Shown here piece after piece: positions 12,025 to 23,682 of a stretch of 64,000 nucleotides of DNA (positions are counted from its first letter, which is position 1; every line of letters starts with the position of its first letter). Source of the stretch: Voacanga thouarsii (lineage: Eukaryota; Streptophyta; Magnoliopsida; Gentianales; Apocynaceae); assembly GCA_026120185.1 (NCBI GenBank), contig JANUWF010001783.1, forward strand, positions 5,611,001 to 5,675,000, given 5' to 3'. The notes below the pieces were generated by a model. That model made no database searches. It saw only the letters and a list, made by a program, of their open reading frames with translations, and was not told where the DNA came from. Position numbers and translations under genes: made by a program.

Positions 12025-13400
12025 ATTAGGCATGAAATAATCACGCGTTTGTAACACTTTTTCTTAGCTTTTTGACATGCTTTTATAGGATAAACAATGC
12101 TTTTCTATCATAATGTGTTTTCAAAGATCTTTGGGACTTTTGATAAAAAAAAAAAATGAGTAGAATTAGGTCTTAAATGATATTTTTTATGATGTGAATG
12201 AGTACATGTGCATTTGAGGTCTTGAAACATATACTTCACAACTTCTTTAAGTGTTTTTTAGGTACGACTTGATGCACAACCATGCATCAAGCCTTGCAAA
12301 ATAGAACAAACCTCAGAAGACATGCACGGCCTAGTGCACGGCTGTGCATTCTCCTATGCATAACAGGGCATAAATTGTTGCTCTCAAAAGTTTTCAGAAA
12401 ATGAAGCAAAAGTCATCCTGCCATCTGCACAGCCAGAGGCAGGCCGTGTTAGCTATGAGGATTTTGGAAGTTTATTATGCACAACCAAGATGCACAATCG
12501 TGCCGACAGACGTTGCAAGCATTCTAAAGAGTTTTAGGAATTCCTAAATTATCTAAAGGTGGTTTAAACTTTCCAAATTCAACTAAGCACGGTTTAGAAG
12601 GTTTCTATAAAAGTAAGGTACGTCCAAGCATACATATGCTTGACATTCTTGAAAATACTTCTTCAAGAAACATAATTCTTTGAGAGAAAAGAATCAAAGA
12701 AGGCTAAGGAAGGAAGGAAAAGGTAAGGAGACTTGAGATTGTGGACTTCCTAAGTTTAAATCTTTCACTCTTTCTCTTGTTCTTTCTTGTTTTTGAGTTT
12801 GCTTGTTATTAGTTTCTTTGTAATTTAAACAATTCAAGTTTCATCTATCTTTTGAGGCTATGTTTGTTATTAGGTTTTTTATAGTTGGAGATTCATATAT
12901 GTTGAATATGAAACGCCTCCTCAAACTATCCTTAAGAGAAGGAAACTAGTTTTCATTGCATAAACATATCATTTTTGCATTCATTTTCATAATTAAATTT
13001 TTATAGGCTTTAAAGTGATTAATTATGTTTTGTAGTGTGTTTGTATTGAATTTATGGTTTTGGGAAGAGAGGATTTTAGTTTACGATGGTGTTGGGAGTA
13101 GGAAACTATAGAGAATATAGCAGACTTCTAAGATTTGTTTGAAGAGAATTGGTTAGGGAGTTTAAGCACAAGAATTGTTATGTATTAGGTGGTTAGAGCT
13201 TGTAATTTTATTTTTTTTTAAGGAACTTGAGTTCAAATCTCCTCGTTAGCAAAATTTTGATGAGACCTTTCAGAGTTGCTTATAGATTTTCTACATGTTT
13301 TGAGATGATCTTGCTAAACCATTCTGAATTCCAAGTTCTTTATTTGTTTTACTCATTGCTTGGTTAGCTTTAGTTTAGCGAAACCATGAGATCAGAAAGA
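12025..13400 (+). repeat. 3' LTR of Athila-like copy A (right end uncertain)
   Basis: The LTR is placed from the polypurine-like motif ending near 12020. 12290-12510 holds repeated GC-rich dyads (GCACGGCCTAGTGCACGGCTGTGC type). A TATA box (CTATAAAAG, 12605-12613) lies 100-120 bases downstream and is followed by a leader-like sequence rich in AAGAAA and TTCTT. This matches the promoter layout of the copy B LTR (TATAAAAGCAC at about 43466 on the minus strand). The 5' partner LTR lies outside the window, so the right boundary is a guess. Confidence 0.5.
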
Positions 13401-13477
13401 AAGAAATGCTTAAAGCTTTGTTCACAACTAGCTTGTTCACTTCTAGGTTTTTCCTAACAACGAACAACTCCAAGCTC

Positions 13478-13690
13478 ATTTCAAAGCCTTGGACTACTTG
13501 AGGCAGTCCTTGCACCGCCTCAAGCAGTCCTTGCACCGCCTAGCCCTTTTAATTTTTCCTTTTTCCTTCTTCAATCCTTGGACCACCTTAGCCATCCTTG
13601 CACTACCTAGCTCTTTTAATTTTTCCTTTTTCCTTGTTCAATTCTTGGACCGCCTAGCTTCTTGTTTTCTTCTTTTCCCTTTCACTTAGC
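13478..13690. repeat. Short tandem repeat, ~66 bp units
   Basis: Two diverged units (about 13527-13592 and 13593-13660) share TCCTTGCAC-(C/T)-(G/A)CCTAGC, then CTTTTAATTTTTCCTTTTTCC. They are preceded by two shorter copies of CAGTCCTTGCACCGCCT. The block abuts the broken integrase of the minus-strand Gypsy element, and its origin is unknown. Confidence 0.6.
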
Positions 13691-13711
13691 CTTGGACCGC
13701 CTTACTTATCT

Positions 13712-14330
13712 GTACTCCGTGCAACCTCACGACCTCCTAAATATAAACCTGTGCCAACTTCTCTATTAAATATCTCACGTTTACTGAGATAAAATGTACG
13801 GTCTTTGTTAGTCAATCTACCACTGCCCAAACGACATCCTTTTGAGTCCTACATATTGATAGGCCAGTAACAAAGTCCATCGTGATGCATTCCTACTTCT
13901 ATTTTGGTACATGTAGAGGTTTTAATAATCCAGCAGCTTTCTTAAGTTCTGCCTTCACCTTCTGACAAGTGAGGTATACCACACATATTGTGCCACATCT
14001 TTCTTTATGCCCAGCCACCAAAACATTCGCTTTAGATCTTAATACATCTTGGTTTCCTTGGGATGTATGGTGTACCGACTCTTATGGGCTTCTCCTAGAA
14101 TTTTCTTCTTTAGCTCCTCTATATTTGGCACACATAATCGATCTCTAAAATATATTTTTTTCTTGATCGTCTATTCTAAAGTCTGAATTATTCCTTCCCG
14201 TTTCTTTCTCCTTAAAACTCTGAAACTCTGGGTTATTTGTTTGGGCATCGCATATTTCCTGTTTTAGCTTGGGGACCACAGTTAGATTCCTTATCGAAAT
14301 CTTATCTTTGCTCACTATAGCTTCATCCGT
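13712..14330 (-). pseudogene. Minus Gypsy integrase, truncated
   Basis: Reading the minus strand, a zinc-binding remnant with CVVYLTCQKVKAE lies around 13990-13950. The catalytic core begins ITMDFVTGL (about 13880), then VVWAVVD-stop-LTKTVHFI and RLHGV, and stops near 13712 before the rest of the DDE core and any chromodomain. Stops are frequent. The element is cut off here, and its 3' LTR was not found to the left. Confidence 0.72.
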
Positions 14331-14334
14331 AAAA

Positions 14335-14830
14335 AATTCTTATATCTTCTTTACTTCTTGAACTCGTAATCTTACTAACTTCACCTTTCTGCTTAGCGCG
14401 TCTGCAACCACATTGGCCTTTCCCGGGTGATAATTGATTGGACAGCGATATTCCTCCAAGAATTCCATCCATCTCCTCTGTCTCAAGTTCAAGTCCTTTT
14501 GTGTGCATATGTACTTCAAACTTTTGTGGTCTGTGAATATCTCGTATTTAGCTCTAAACAAATAGTGTCGCCATTTTTTTAGCGCAAACACAATTGTTGC
14601 TAGCTTCAGGTCATGCATGGGATAATTCACCTCGTGCGGCTTAAGCTTTCTTGAGGTGAAGGCCACAACTTTCTTTTCCTATATTAGTACTGCACCTAAT
14701 CATTCCTTTGATGAGTTAGTGTATAAAGCATAGGGCTTCCCTTCTTCTGGTAAGGTCAGTATAGGTGTCGCCATTAACCTCTTCTTCAACTCCCAAAAGC
14801 TCTTCTCATACTTTTCATTCCATAAGAACG
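14335..14830 (-). pseudogene. Minus Gypsy RNase H
   Basis: A 108-codon open stretch (14666-14340) reads [20 protein letters not shown], then [13 protein letters not shown] and [16 protein letters not shown], the standard end of Gypsy RNase H. Upstream, the first catalytic site reads LYTNSS where the family has YTDAS, so Asp is replaced by Asn, a G-to-A change. It is continuous with the RT to the right. Confidence 0.85.
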
Positions 14831-14834
14831 ACAC

Positions 14835-15570
14835 ATTTTTTCACAGGAGCCTAGTCAAAGGCAAGGCGAGGGTTGAAAACTTTTTTATGAATTGCTTATA
14901 ATATCTGACTAATCCCAGAAAACTCCTAATTTCTATAACAGTCTTAGGTTGTTTCCAATTCTCAATAGCTTCCATCTTGGCAGAGTTTACCTTGATTCCT
15001 TCCTTAGTCACAACGTGCCCTAAGAATAAGACTGTATCTAACCAAAATTCACACGTACTAAACTTAGCATATAGTTGATGCTCCTTTAACTTTTTCAAAA
15101 CTAATTTAAGGTGTTTTGCATGTTCCTCTAGGCTTTTAGAGTAAATCAATATATCATTGGTAAAGATTAAAATAAATTTGTCCAAATAAGGTCGGAATAT
15201 CCGGTATATCAAGTCCATAAAGGTTGTGGGAGCATTAGTCAATCCAAAGGGCATCACAACAAACTCATAGTGCCCATATTAGGTATTAAAAGCAGTCTTG
15301 GGGATATCTTCCTCCCGGATTCTCACTTAGTAATAACCTTGCCTCAAGTCAAGCTTAGAATAACAACTAGACCAATCAAATATCTCATCAATAATTGGGA
15401 GTGGGTATTTATTCTTAATTGTCAAGCCGTTTAAACCAAGATAATCAATACACAAACGTAGTGCCTCATCTTTTTTTTTTTTCACAAATAACACCGATGC
15501 TCCTCATAGCGAAGTACTTGACCTAATATACCCTTGTCCCAACAACTCCTTCAACTATTCCTTCAACTCA
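14835..15570 (-). pseudogene. Minus Gypsy reverse transcriptase
   Basis: RT domain with [22 protein letters not shown] (near 15520-15470), [10 protein letters not shown], a [10 protein letters not shown] segment, and then the open part at 15257-14841: [18 protein letters not shown] and [13 protein letters not shown]. The catalytic box near 15164-15153 reads [10 protein letters not shown]. The family has F-I-D-D, so the first Asp is lost. A run of T at 15472-15482 lies in the finger region. Typical of chromoviral (Del/Tekay-like) RT by wording. Confidence 0.87.
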
Positions 15571-15599
15571 TTGAGTTTTATAGGGGCTATACGGTATGG

Positions 15600-16290
15600 G
15601 ATTTTGGAAATTAGTTTAGCTCCAGGCACTAAGTCAATAGTGAACTCCATCTCCCGAGATAGGGGTAGGGCTGTTAATTCTTTAGGAAAGACATCAGTAA
15701 ATTCACTTACCACTGTAGTGCTCTCCAAGGTACACTTTTGTAGGTTGATTGATCAGGCAGGCTAGGTAACCTTGACATCCCTTCCTAAGCATTCTCTGAG
15801 CTTTAACCCCCAAGACTAAATACTTCAATTCTTTCACCTTAACTCCCCAAAATTCTAAAATATCCTTTCCCAGTCTAATGAACTATACCAACTTATTTTT
15901 GCAATCTACTCGAGTATCATGCTTAGCCAACCAATCTAGCCTAGAATGATGTTGTAATTCTCAAAAAGCATAATAATGAAATCCCTAGGTAGTCTTTCTC
16001 TCCCCACTTCAATCTCACACCATTTAATAATTTCCCTTGCTTCTACTAATTTTCCCAAAGGTATGCTACCCAAAAGAGTATATGGCAACTCTAAGCCAAA
16101 AAATCACAGCTTATATGCATAAGATTTATTCATCTATGAATGGGTAGAACCAAGATCTACAAACATATTTACTTTGCAATTTGGAAATAGAAAGCATACC
16201 TTCGACTACCGCAGAGTTAGCCCCTATCTCTCTGCGATTCAGTGCAAACACTTTAGCTTTCACTTATGGCTTCTGGTTGTTCCCTCCGTG
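15600..16290 (-). pseudogene. Minus Gypsy protease region, decayed
   Basis: The minus strand gives VNMFVDLGSTHS near 16165-16130, which corresponds to the retropepsin D-(S/T)-G loop with the Ser replaced by Leu. It is followed by LELPYTLLGSIPLGK and RLPRDFIIMLF, a recognisable Gypsy protease layout. At least three in-frame stops. It sits between the zinc-knuckle part of gag and RT, as in an ordinary gag-pol polyprotein. Confidence 0.65.
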
Positions 16291-17362
16291 GACTGTGCCA
16301 TTATGACGATTTGCTTGGTGCTTTATTGGAGTAGGATTGCCACGTGTTGAACTGTAATTTTGGATACTTATATAAAAAATGATTAAGGTCCCACAATTGA
16401 TGCATCTTCAGGTTGCATCCTTATGCCAATAATTTTTCTTCTTGTGTCCTCTTTTTTCAAGCAATGAAAATTTACCTCGTTTTGCCTGATCCTGATAGGG
16501 TTTGTCCTCACTTGCTTTCATTTGTTTCTCCTATGCGGTCCAGTTGGCCTTTTCATGGAAAACTGCTTGTTAGATGGGAAGGTCTTCACAGCAAGTCAAC
16601 TCTTGTCCTTGTTTTTGGTTCTGGTGGTAGCATCCACAGTAGTAGCATAAGTGGTTGGTGGAAATGGAGCTAGGGCTCTTCTTAGCTTTTACCTCAAGCC
16701 CTTGATAAATTGGCGAGATCGGTTCTACTCTATGTCTACTAGCGATGATAATACTTAGATAATTTGCTAAACTACATTGCATACTGTGCCACTGACATGT
16801 TGCCTTACTTCAAGTTCTGAAATTCATCTTCTCTTTTCTCAATGATCCATTGTGGGATGAATTATACTCGGAAGATTTCTAAGAAATAATCCCAACTCCA
16901 TTCGTGTTTAATTTACTCCAAAACCTCTTGAACCCGCATCCACCAATCTTGGGCGGTCTTCTCAAGCGAAATGCTACAAATCTCACCATCCTCTCCTCCA
17001 TGTATTGTAGAGTGCGAAAAATGTTTTCCATTTATTCGATCCACATTTCAGCTTTCTGCTCTTGTTTTGCCTCTCCAAAATACAGTGGTGGTTGAAACTT
17101 GAGGAACCTTTCAAGCGCCTCATCGTCATCTTGTGAGGCCCTACGTTCTATCAAATTTTGTAGAATTTTAGTCATTTGACCAAAGGCTTAGGCAACAGTG
17201 ACCTTCTCCATCACCTTGTCTTCTAATCCCACTTATTCAACTCTTGGTCTCTCATTTTGTTCGCCTGGTGGGGGGTTTAGGGTAGGATTGTTGCCATGGG
17301 GTGGTGGTCCTCCGGCCACATCACTCGCAAGATGAACCACCAATCTTTGTCGTGGCGGCATG
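16291..17362 (-). pseudogene. Minus Gypsy gag
   Basis: Begins at 17362 with MPPRQRLVVHLASDVAGGP. The capsid-like segment near 17100-16960 reads FLKFQPPLYFGEAKQEQKAE and MVRFVAFRL, a standard plant Gypsy gag core. Towards the C-terminus are cysteine-rich remnants: CYYCGCYHQNQK near 16655 and RCINCG near 16400. The order after a primer site and leader and before protease supports gag. Stops and small frame changes are spread through it. Confidence 0.75.
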
Positions 17363-17688
17363 ATAGCGTTTTATTACACAATGGTGTCATTAGCAGGGTT
17401 TGTAAAAAAAATTTATATAGCTAAGGGTAATGCATACATGATATGATAGGTGTAGTAAAGCATTAAAATGGAATAAATAGACAAGTAGAGAAACTATTAT
17501 CATCAGTTCATAATTGACCACCATTAAGTATGTGATCATGTATCCCATATATATACCAAAAGAGCAGTAGTGCTTAAAACATCCATACATATACGGGCCC
17601 ACATAGAGCAAGAATTCAAAAATAGGTATTTTATACATCACCAAATACATTAGTCTCCTATCTTCTAATTTCCTCTCTAGTCAGTAGC

Positions 17689-18012
17689 CTAGTACTTCTT
17701 AGAGTCACTATCAACATCATTCTCGGCCTCGGAGTCCTCTTCAATCCTAGCTCTCATCGAGGGTCTACTCTCCTCGGAGTCATCTTTAGCCTCCACTCTT
17801 AGCTCCTCGTACTCCATCTCCCCAAGACCCTCATTCCCTGATGCTGGAGGTTCTTCAGTTAGCTTTGCCTCAGGTTCGATAGCTACCTTATCTTCACTAT
17901 CAGAAGATACTTCTATGATCTCGATCACATCCTTCTCTTCAGATTCCGAAGCAGAGGAATTTGAAGAGTCTGGGTCTACAACCTCTGGTGGTGGTCGCTA
18001 ATGGTACGAGTT
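17689..18012 (-). CDS. Acidic leader ORF of the minus Gypsy element
   Basis: Within the leader between primer site and gag, 17928-17689 encodes 79 residues starting MIEIIEVSSDSEDKVAIEPE. The same frame is open upstream to about 17995 (RPPPEVVDPDSSNSSASESE) and reaches a possible ATG at 18012 after a single TAG. It is very rich in Glu, Asp and Ser, with no membrane segment or cysteine. It ends about 330 bases before gag. I do not recognise a family. A disordered acidic leader peptide, or an eroded N-terminal extension of gag, are the two readings. Confidence 0.4.
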
Positions 18013-18256
18013 CATAGTCTTATGAGCAGTTCACAACATCCTTACCATCCTACAATAATCATTATGTGCTTAGTCCCAAAAGGACCAAAATAAATCACTA
18101 AATAAGTCAAGATTAGTTTAAACCTCGAAATGCCTGCTTAAACTTCCTATCCAAGTGTGTTCCAAACTTACACTAACCCAGACTTAAACCTAACTCTCTC
18201 TAAAATCTTAATCCAATCCTAAGTTTTTAATTCACACGGAGGCATAATCTAATTCT

Positions 18257-18270
18257 AGGCTCTAATACCA
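18257..18270 (-). other. Primer binding site of the minus Gypsy element
   Basis: On the minus strand TGGTATTAGAGCC follows the LTR end by two bases. It matches the initiator tRNA-Met primer motif TGGTATCAGAGC with one C-to-T change. It fixes the inner border of the LTR. Confidence 0.85.
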
Positions 18271-18272
18271 AT

Positions 18273-21200
18273 CGTAACACCCCCTAATAAGTGGCCTAAA
18301 TGGCCAGGGATGTCACCCCGTCCTTTAGACTAGAGGTCTTTATAGCAGGAAAATAAATAATAAAAGAAAACAAGATGAACTAAATACTCAAGTAGACCTC
18401 AAAGATGGAATTTAAATTTATAGTCTAGATAAATCCTTAGAACTTGGCACACCACAGATGAGCCTTACTAGTAGAACTAAAATATAACAAGATAGGGTAG
18501 AAATGATAAAGTATTAAGACCTAATTCTATTACAAAAAAATCTTCAACTCTCAGTCTTGATAATCTTAGACTACCTTGAAAATTTGTGTGAGATTATAGA
18601 TAATCTCAGTAAGTCTATAGTGTGGGAATAGCAGTTAGAAAATCAATGGCATGATGCATGAATGTCATAATTCATATGGTTGTAGTCGTAATAAAATTCC
18701 AACATTATGTCTCAAATTTCATTACCAAATTTTGGAGAGAAAAATTTAATGAGTATGATCAGGTACGATATTTAGAAAAGAATTTTGTCGGGTAAATTAT
18801 TTCCAATAAAAAACTGATATGATGTTCATTGTGGCAAAGTTTTGAACCCTATATTAACTAGCCATGTTGCGTATTGAGCCTACACATCTACGATACTTTG
18901 CAAATATGACTCCTATATAATCCATACTGAAATAGAACAATGGGTAGGGTGTACATCCCTCCCGAGAGGATACCCCATCATCTCTCTCACATATAAACAG
19001 ACCAGATATCCCACGTCCGTCTTCTAGTTCCCTTTAGATACCATGTTACAAGCTAAGGACCTGACTCAACTACTACGACTGACGCCTCATTTGGAAAAGA
19101 CAATTTTCCAGAGACGACCAATCAATCAGAATTCTTTCCTGAGCTAATGAGAGCTAGTCTTATAGTCTCGTCCCTTAAGTACTCAAGTTTAAAATAGTGC
19201 AGTTCAAGATAATTCCTATTGCGTTATGGAATATACAATTTCTGTTCCAACATTATTGTTCCAAATCCCAAAACTCAGTGTTACCCTGACCAGAAAATGA
19301 AAATTCATGTTTTCTCCCCAAAATTTCTCGAAGGTAGAAAATTCCTTCATCCATTTGAATAATATTCATTCAAAGCGTGATAAATTATGCAATTTCATAA
19401 TTTGCCCCAAAAGAGATATCAACAGGAGCCAAATGTCATGCTATGATTTTCCTAATTATGTATATGGATGAAAATTTGGAATTAGTTGCACACATTGATG
19501 CATGGCTCTTAATCAAACATTATGTTTCATATAGAAATTCTCTAAGGTTGATCATGCAAAATCTTTTTAAATAGGAGGCATGATGTAAATAAGGGTAATA
19601 CCAAATGTGATAAAACGAACTAATCTAGAGTATTATTTCAATAAATAGTATGAAAATTCTATCATTGTGCATGCATGATCATAGAATTTCTTATGAAATT
19701 ATTTTTCATAAACGAGTTGTGAGATGCAAGGACATATCTCTTGTCTAAAAGCTTAGAAAATTAACTTTAAGATATCTTATGTGCTTCTTCCTCCTAAGTC
19801 CAACTTCAAATCTAATGCATATTTCACAAAAGTTAACCTCTTGTCCACAAGTCTAAAAGAGCATTTCAAATAAATCCCTAAGGAGAAAAGAGATTACTTA
19901 TACTCTAAGTAATTCATATTACATATACCCTATATAATTCATTATTTGCTAATGCTAATATAATAAACCCAGACCTTTACTTAGTTAAAACAACCTCAAT
20001 AGCACTTAATCCACTAGTAAGTTAGGAAGGGAATGTGTTTTGCAAAGATTAAAATACTCTTGAGCTTTACATACATAAATCATTAGGGTTTCATTTCCTA
20101 AAAATAATCAAGTAATGATTGAGAGTATATAAAAAAATAATATATTTCTAATAAGTCAAGATATCCTATTAGATTCTTGTACGTTCATTTGAAATTTAGT
20201 GATGGCAATTTTCAAGGTAAAAATTCATATTATTTACTTCTAAATTAAAACTCTATTTTCAAAACAAATAAGGGATTCCAATGTTTGACTTAATTTACTG
20301 AGCAAAACATTTTATTTCTTAGTGAAAAATTTTAGTTTGACACCCCTAGGTGTTAGGTAAATTATCATGTAATCCTTTTTCCAAAACTCTTTTGAAAATT
20401 TGGTCAATCAATTTTCAAAATAGAGCTCGTTGGAACAGTAATTGTACTGGAGTAGTAATTTTCAAAAATTCATATATTACAATCTATAAGGAGTTTTTAG
20501 TGATGATCTTGAACCAAAATTTTTTAATATCTCAGTTTGTTCTATGAAAAATCTAATCCAAAATTCCAACAGGAAGCATATTTTTTGGAAACTCGAGTTG
20601 CGAACAGGGATTTCTGGCAGCTTATTCTCATTCAATATCAAACCAAAATTTCTAATCACCAAACCCTTGTAAACCCTCAAATAAGTTCCCATCACACCCT
20701 AGATCTTATAAAACATCATACACAAGTCTCGTGATCATAATTTGGCTTAAAAAGCCAACACCCAAATCAGAATCCAAAAATTCCAGCAAGCACTCTATTT
20801 TCCTGAACTATTATCTTAAAGCATAAGGAATACCAAAACTTCCCTAACTAGTCAATATAAAACACCACACACATAGGGCCACATTTCCAAAATATAAATA
20901 CAATTTCATTTATCAAAATTTTCAGCATCCAAAGCATGTTTTCATGGAGCAATACTTGAACAGAATTTTTGGTATTCATAAAGTAATTTTCGATTTAAGA
21001 AGAAAATATAACAAGACAACCATTCCATTTACAAAATATAAATTCTCAAGTGGTTCTACATCTTCCTAAATTCTTTTATCAAGTTCCCAAGGAGAAATCA
21101 CACAGAGAAGGATCCATTTTTTTTTAAAACTAGCGGTACCCTCGCATTTTCTATTTTCAAACTTATTAAGTGAGCAAAAATGATTTCTTAACATAAAGGA

Positions 21201-22167
21201 CTTCATTTCTCAAATCATATACCAAACTCCTAATATAAATGCAACACATACTTCCACCCATAATGCATAAAACTAAAAAAAAAAGTAAGCTATCCAGCAG
21301 AGGCATTTTCAGTCATGTAGGATGAACTAGAGAGGGAAAATGAATTCTTTGCCTGCCTCTTGAAGCTTCAATCTTCTATAATGAACGATGACAAGATGGA
21401 GGCTTGATCTTCAAATTCTTGGCCTTTTTATAGAGTGTTTTTGCAAGGAAGATTTTTAAGAAACAAAAATGGAGCAGGTGAGGCTAGGCTTCATTTTTCA
21501 ATCACAAAAATAAGAAATGGAAGGGAAGATGATAGTGATGTTACCTCAATCTTTAGCTCAAAATCCACAGAAAAAATGTCTCTTTAATTTCCAAGGAGTG
21601 ATGCTATCATGAGGAAAGTGGATTGCAAGGCCAAGAAGTGAGTGTGTGAGCTTGTGTTCTTGGTTGGGTAGGAAACACCCAAGTTGCCGACAGCTTGGCA
21701 GCAAGGGAAGAAAACTTCTCTTCTAGAGAGAAGTTAGAGAGAAAATTATTCTTGAGAGAGAGAGTGTGTGTGTGTGTGTGTGTGTGTGGTGGCTAGCTAG
21801 GGTAGTGTAGGAGGAGCGAAAAAGATGATTTATACTAGGGTTTCTGAGCATCCAAGGGTTGAGACGAATTCATTTAAACATACCCTAAATTCAATGGCTA
21901 AGATGAAAGGTATTTTGTTGGGTTAACATGATCTATGGATCTTGGATATGGGTTTTAGGTCAAATGATGAAATTGGGTCAAATAGTCAAAATTAGCTTTG
22001 ACCCAAAATTTAACCAAGACTTTTTAATTAGCAAACAAGGTAAAACTCATTCTTAACATTAAATTCGCTCAAGAGGGCATTTTTCACAAAGGGAGGTTCA
22101 TTGCTACAATATTATTTACAATGTGGTACAGCAATTAATTTGACTAAATTGTCTACTACACATAATG

Positions 22168-22206
<39 letters not shown>

Positions 22207-22376
22207 CACAATTACTTATGAACTATACAAATAATTAACTTAATACACTTATTTTCTCTAAAAGAATTCTCATAAGGAGCACATAAAATAGACATATGCA
22301 ATGCATTCAATTTATGAAGTAGATTAATTCAATCAATTATTTAGTTCCTTAACTCTCAACTTAGTAGGGTGTTATA
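18273..22376 (-). repeat. 5' LTR of the minus Gypsy element, ~4.1 kb
   Basis: The + strand borders are CGTAACACCCCC (18273) and GGGTGTTATA (22376), an imperfect inverted pair of the TGTAACACCC...GGGTGTTACA ends usual in Del/Tekay-type LTRs, each with one transition. The inner border abuts the primer site. Two minus-strand TATA-like boxes occur, TATAAAT near 21834 and TATAAAAAGG near 21432. It contains (TG)n at 21766-21788 and (AT)n at 22171-22201. No partner LTR is in the window, so the outer border rests on the terminal motif and on the start of the Copia relic at 22377. Confidence 0.65.
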
Positions 22377-23682
22377 AAAGGGCATAAGTATGGGCGGAAG
22401 CAATAGGAGACATGGAGCTCTTATTTGATTATAATAGGATTCTAGTTTTAAAAGATATTTTATATGTTTTTGGTTTTAAACAGAATTTGATTTTAGTTTC
22501 ATGATTGATTAATCAAAGTTATTCTGTTTTTTCCATTCTGGTATTTCCATCAGTAAAGATGGAAATATTATTTGTTCTAGAAATATGTATGGAAATCCCT
22601 TTTATGTTAATCCTATAAGTTGTCAAATAAATAATACTCAAACTAAAACTAATAATAAGAAGAGAAAAGTCAGATCAAAATATTCGTATTTATGGCATTT
22701 AAGATTAGGACACATAAATCCTATTTAGATTTAGAGATTAATCCCGGATGGGCCTTTGGATTCATTGGAATTGGAAGAATAGTCTTAGGATCCTATCTTA
22801 TGGGTAAAATAACTAGAAGGTCTTTTACACAAAAGGCAGAAAGAGCCAAGAAAATACTTGACTTAGTTCATAATGATATTTGTGGTCTTATATCAAACTA
22901 GCTAGTGTAGAATATGAGAACTTCATCATTTTCAAAGATAATCATACATGTTTTGGTTATGTTTACTTGATAAGGCAGAAATCTGACTTCATTGATCAAT
23001 TCAAAGAGTTTAAGGCTGAAGTGGAGCTTAAAAATGGTAAGCTAATCAAGAAATTAAGATTGGATCGTGATGGAGAGTACTTCTTTTGTGAATTCAATGG
23101 CTATTTGGTATATTAGGAAATACTATTGTAGTTGACTGTGCTTGGGACTCCCTAGCAGAATAAAGTAGTTGAGAGATGAATAGAACTTTGATAAAGATAG
23201 TCAGAAGCATGATGTGTTATGCAACTCTTCCTATTTTTTTTTTTTTTTTGGAATATTCTCTGGAAATAGTAGCTTATATTCTAAACTTGGTGCCTTCTAA
23301 GTCATTACCTAGGATACTTTATGAGATATGGACTGGACATAAGCTTATCTCAAGGTATGGGGTTATCTAACTTATGTACTAACTAAGAGAAGTAAGTTTG
23401 AGGCAAGATCAGAATTATACTACTTGTAGGATATCCAAAAGGGATAAGGGATGGATACTTTTATTATCCCCAAGAGCATAAGGTACTTGTTAGTACTCAT
23501 ACTAGATATTTAGAAGATGAACAAAGTGTGTCTACTAACGTTACGAATAAAGTGGAACTAGAAGGGAAGTTGTCTAGTACTTCAACTTCTGATACCCTAA
23601 TTGAGGAATCTAAAGAGACACAAGTAGATGTTCATAGACAAATCGAGCTACACTGTAGTACACTAGGGAGAACCTTGTTTTA
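22377..23682 (+). pseudogene. Copia integrase relic
   Basis: Starts abruptly in the GAG-pre-integrase part (ELLFDYNRILVLKDILYV near 22412). It continues through LVHNDICGLIS (22862-22900), the core segment FKEFKAEVELKNGKLIKKL (about 23005-23055) with LRLDRDGEYFF keeping the second Asp, and SLEIVAYILNLVPSKSL near 23262. It fades after VDVHRQIELHCS near 23650. Frameshifts and stops are frequent, so it is older and more diverged than copia-1. Both ends are cut by other elements; no gag, RT or LTR belongs to it here. Confidence 0.78.

Noticed and set aside
23656..23682. CACTA terminus at CACTAGGGAGAACC
   Set aside because: Copia coding (VDVHRQIELHCS then STLGRTLF) seems to continue through it, and no matching inverted end was found.
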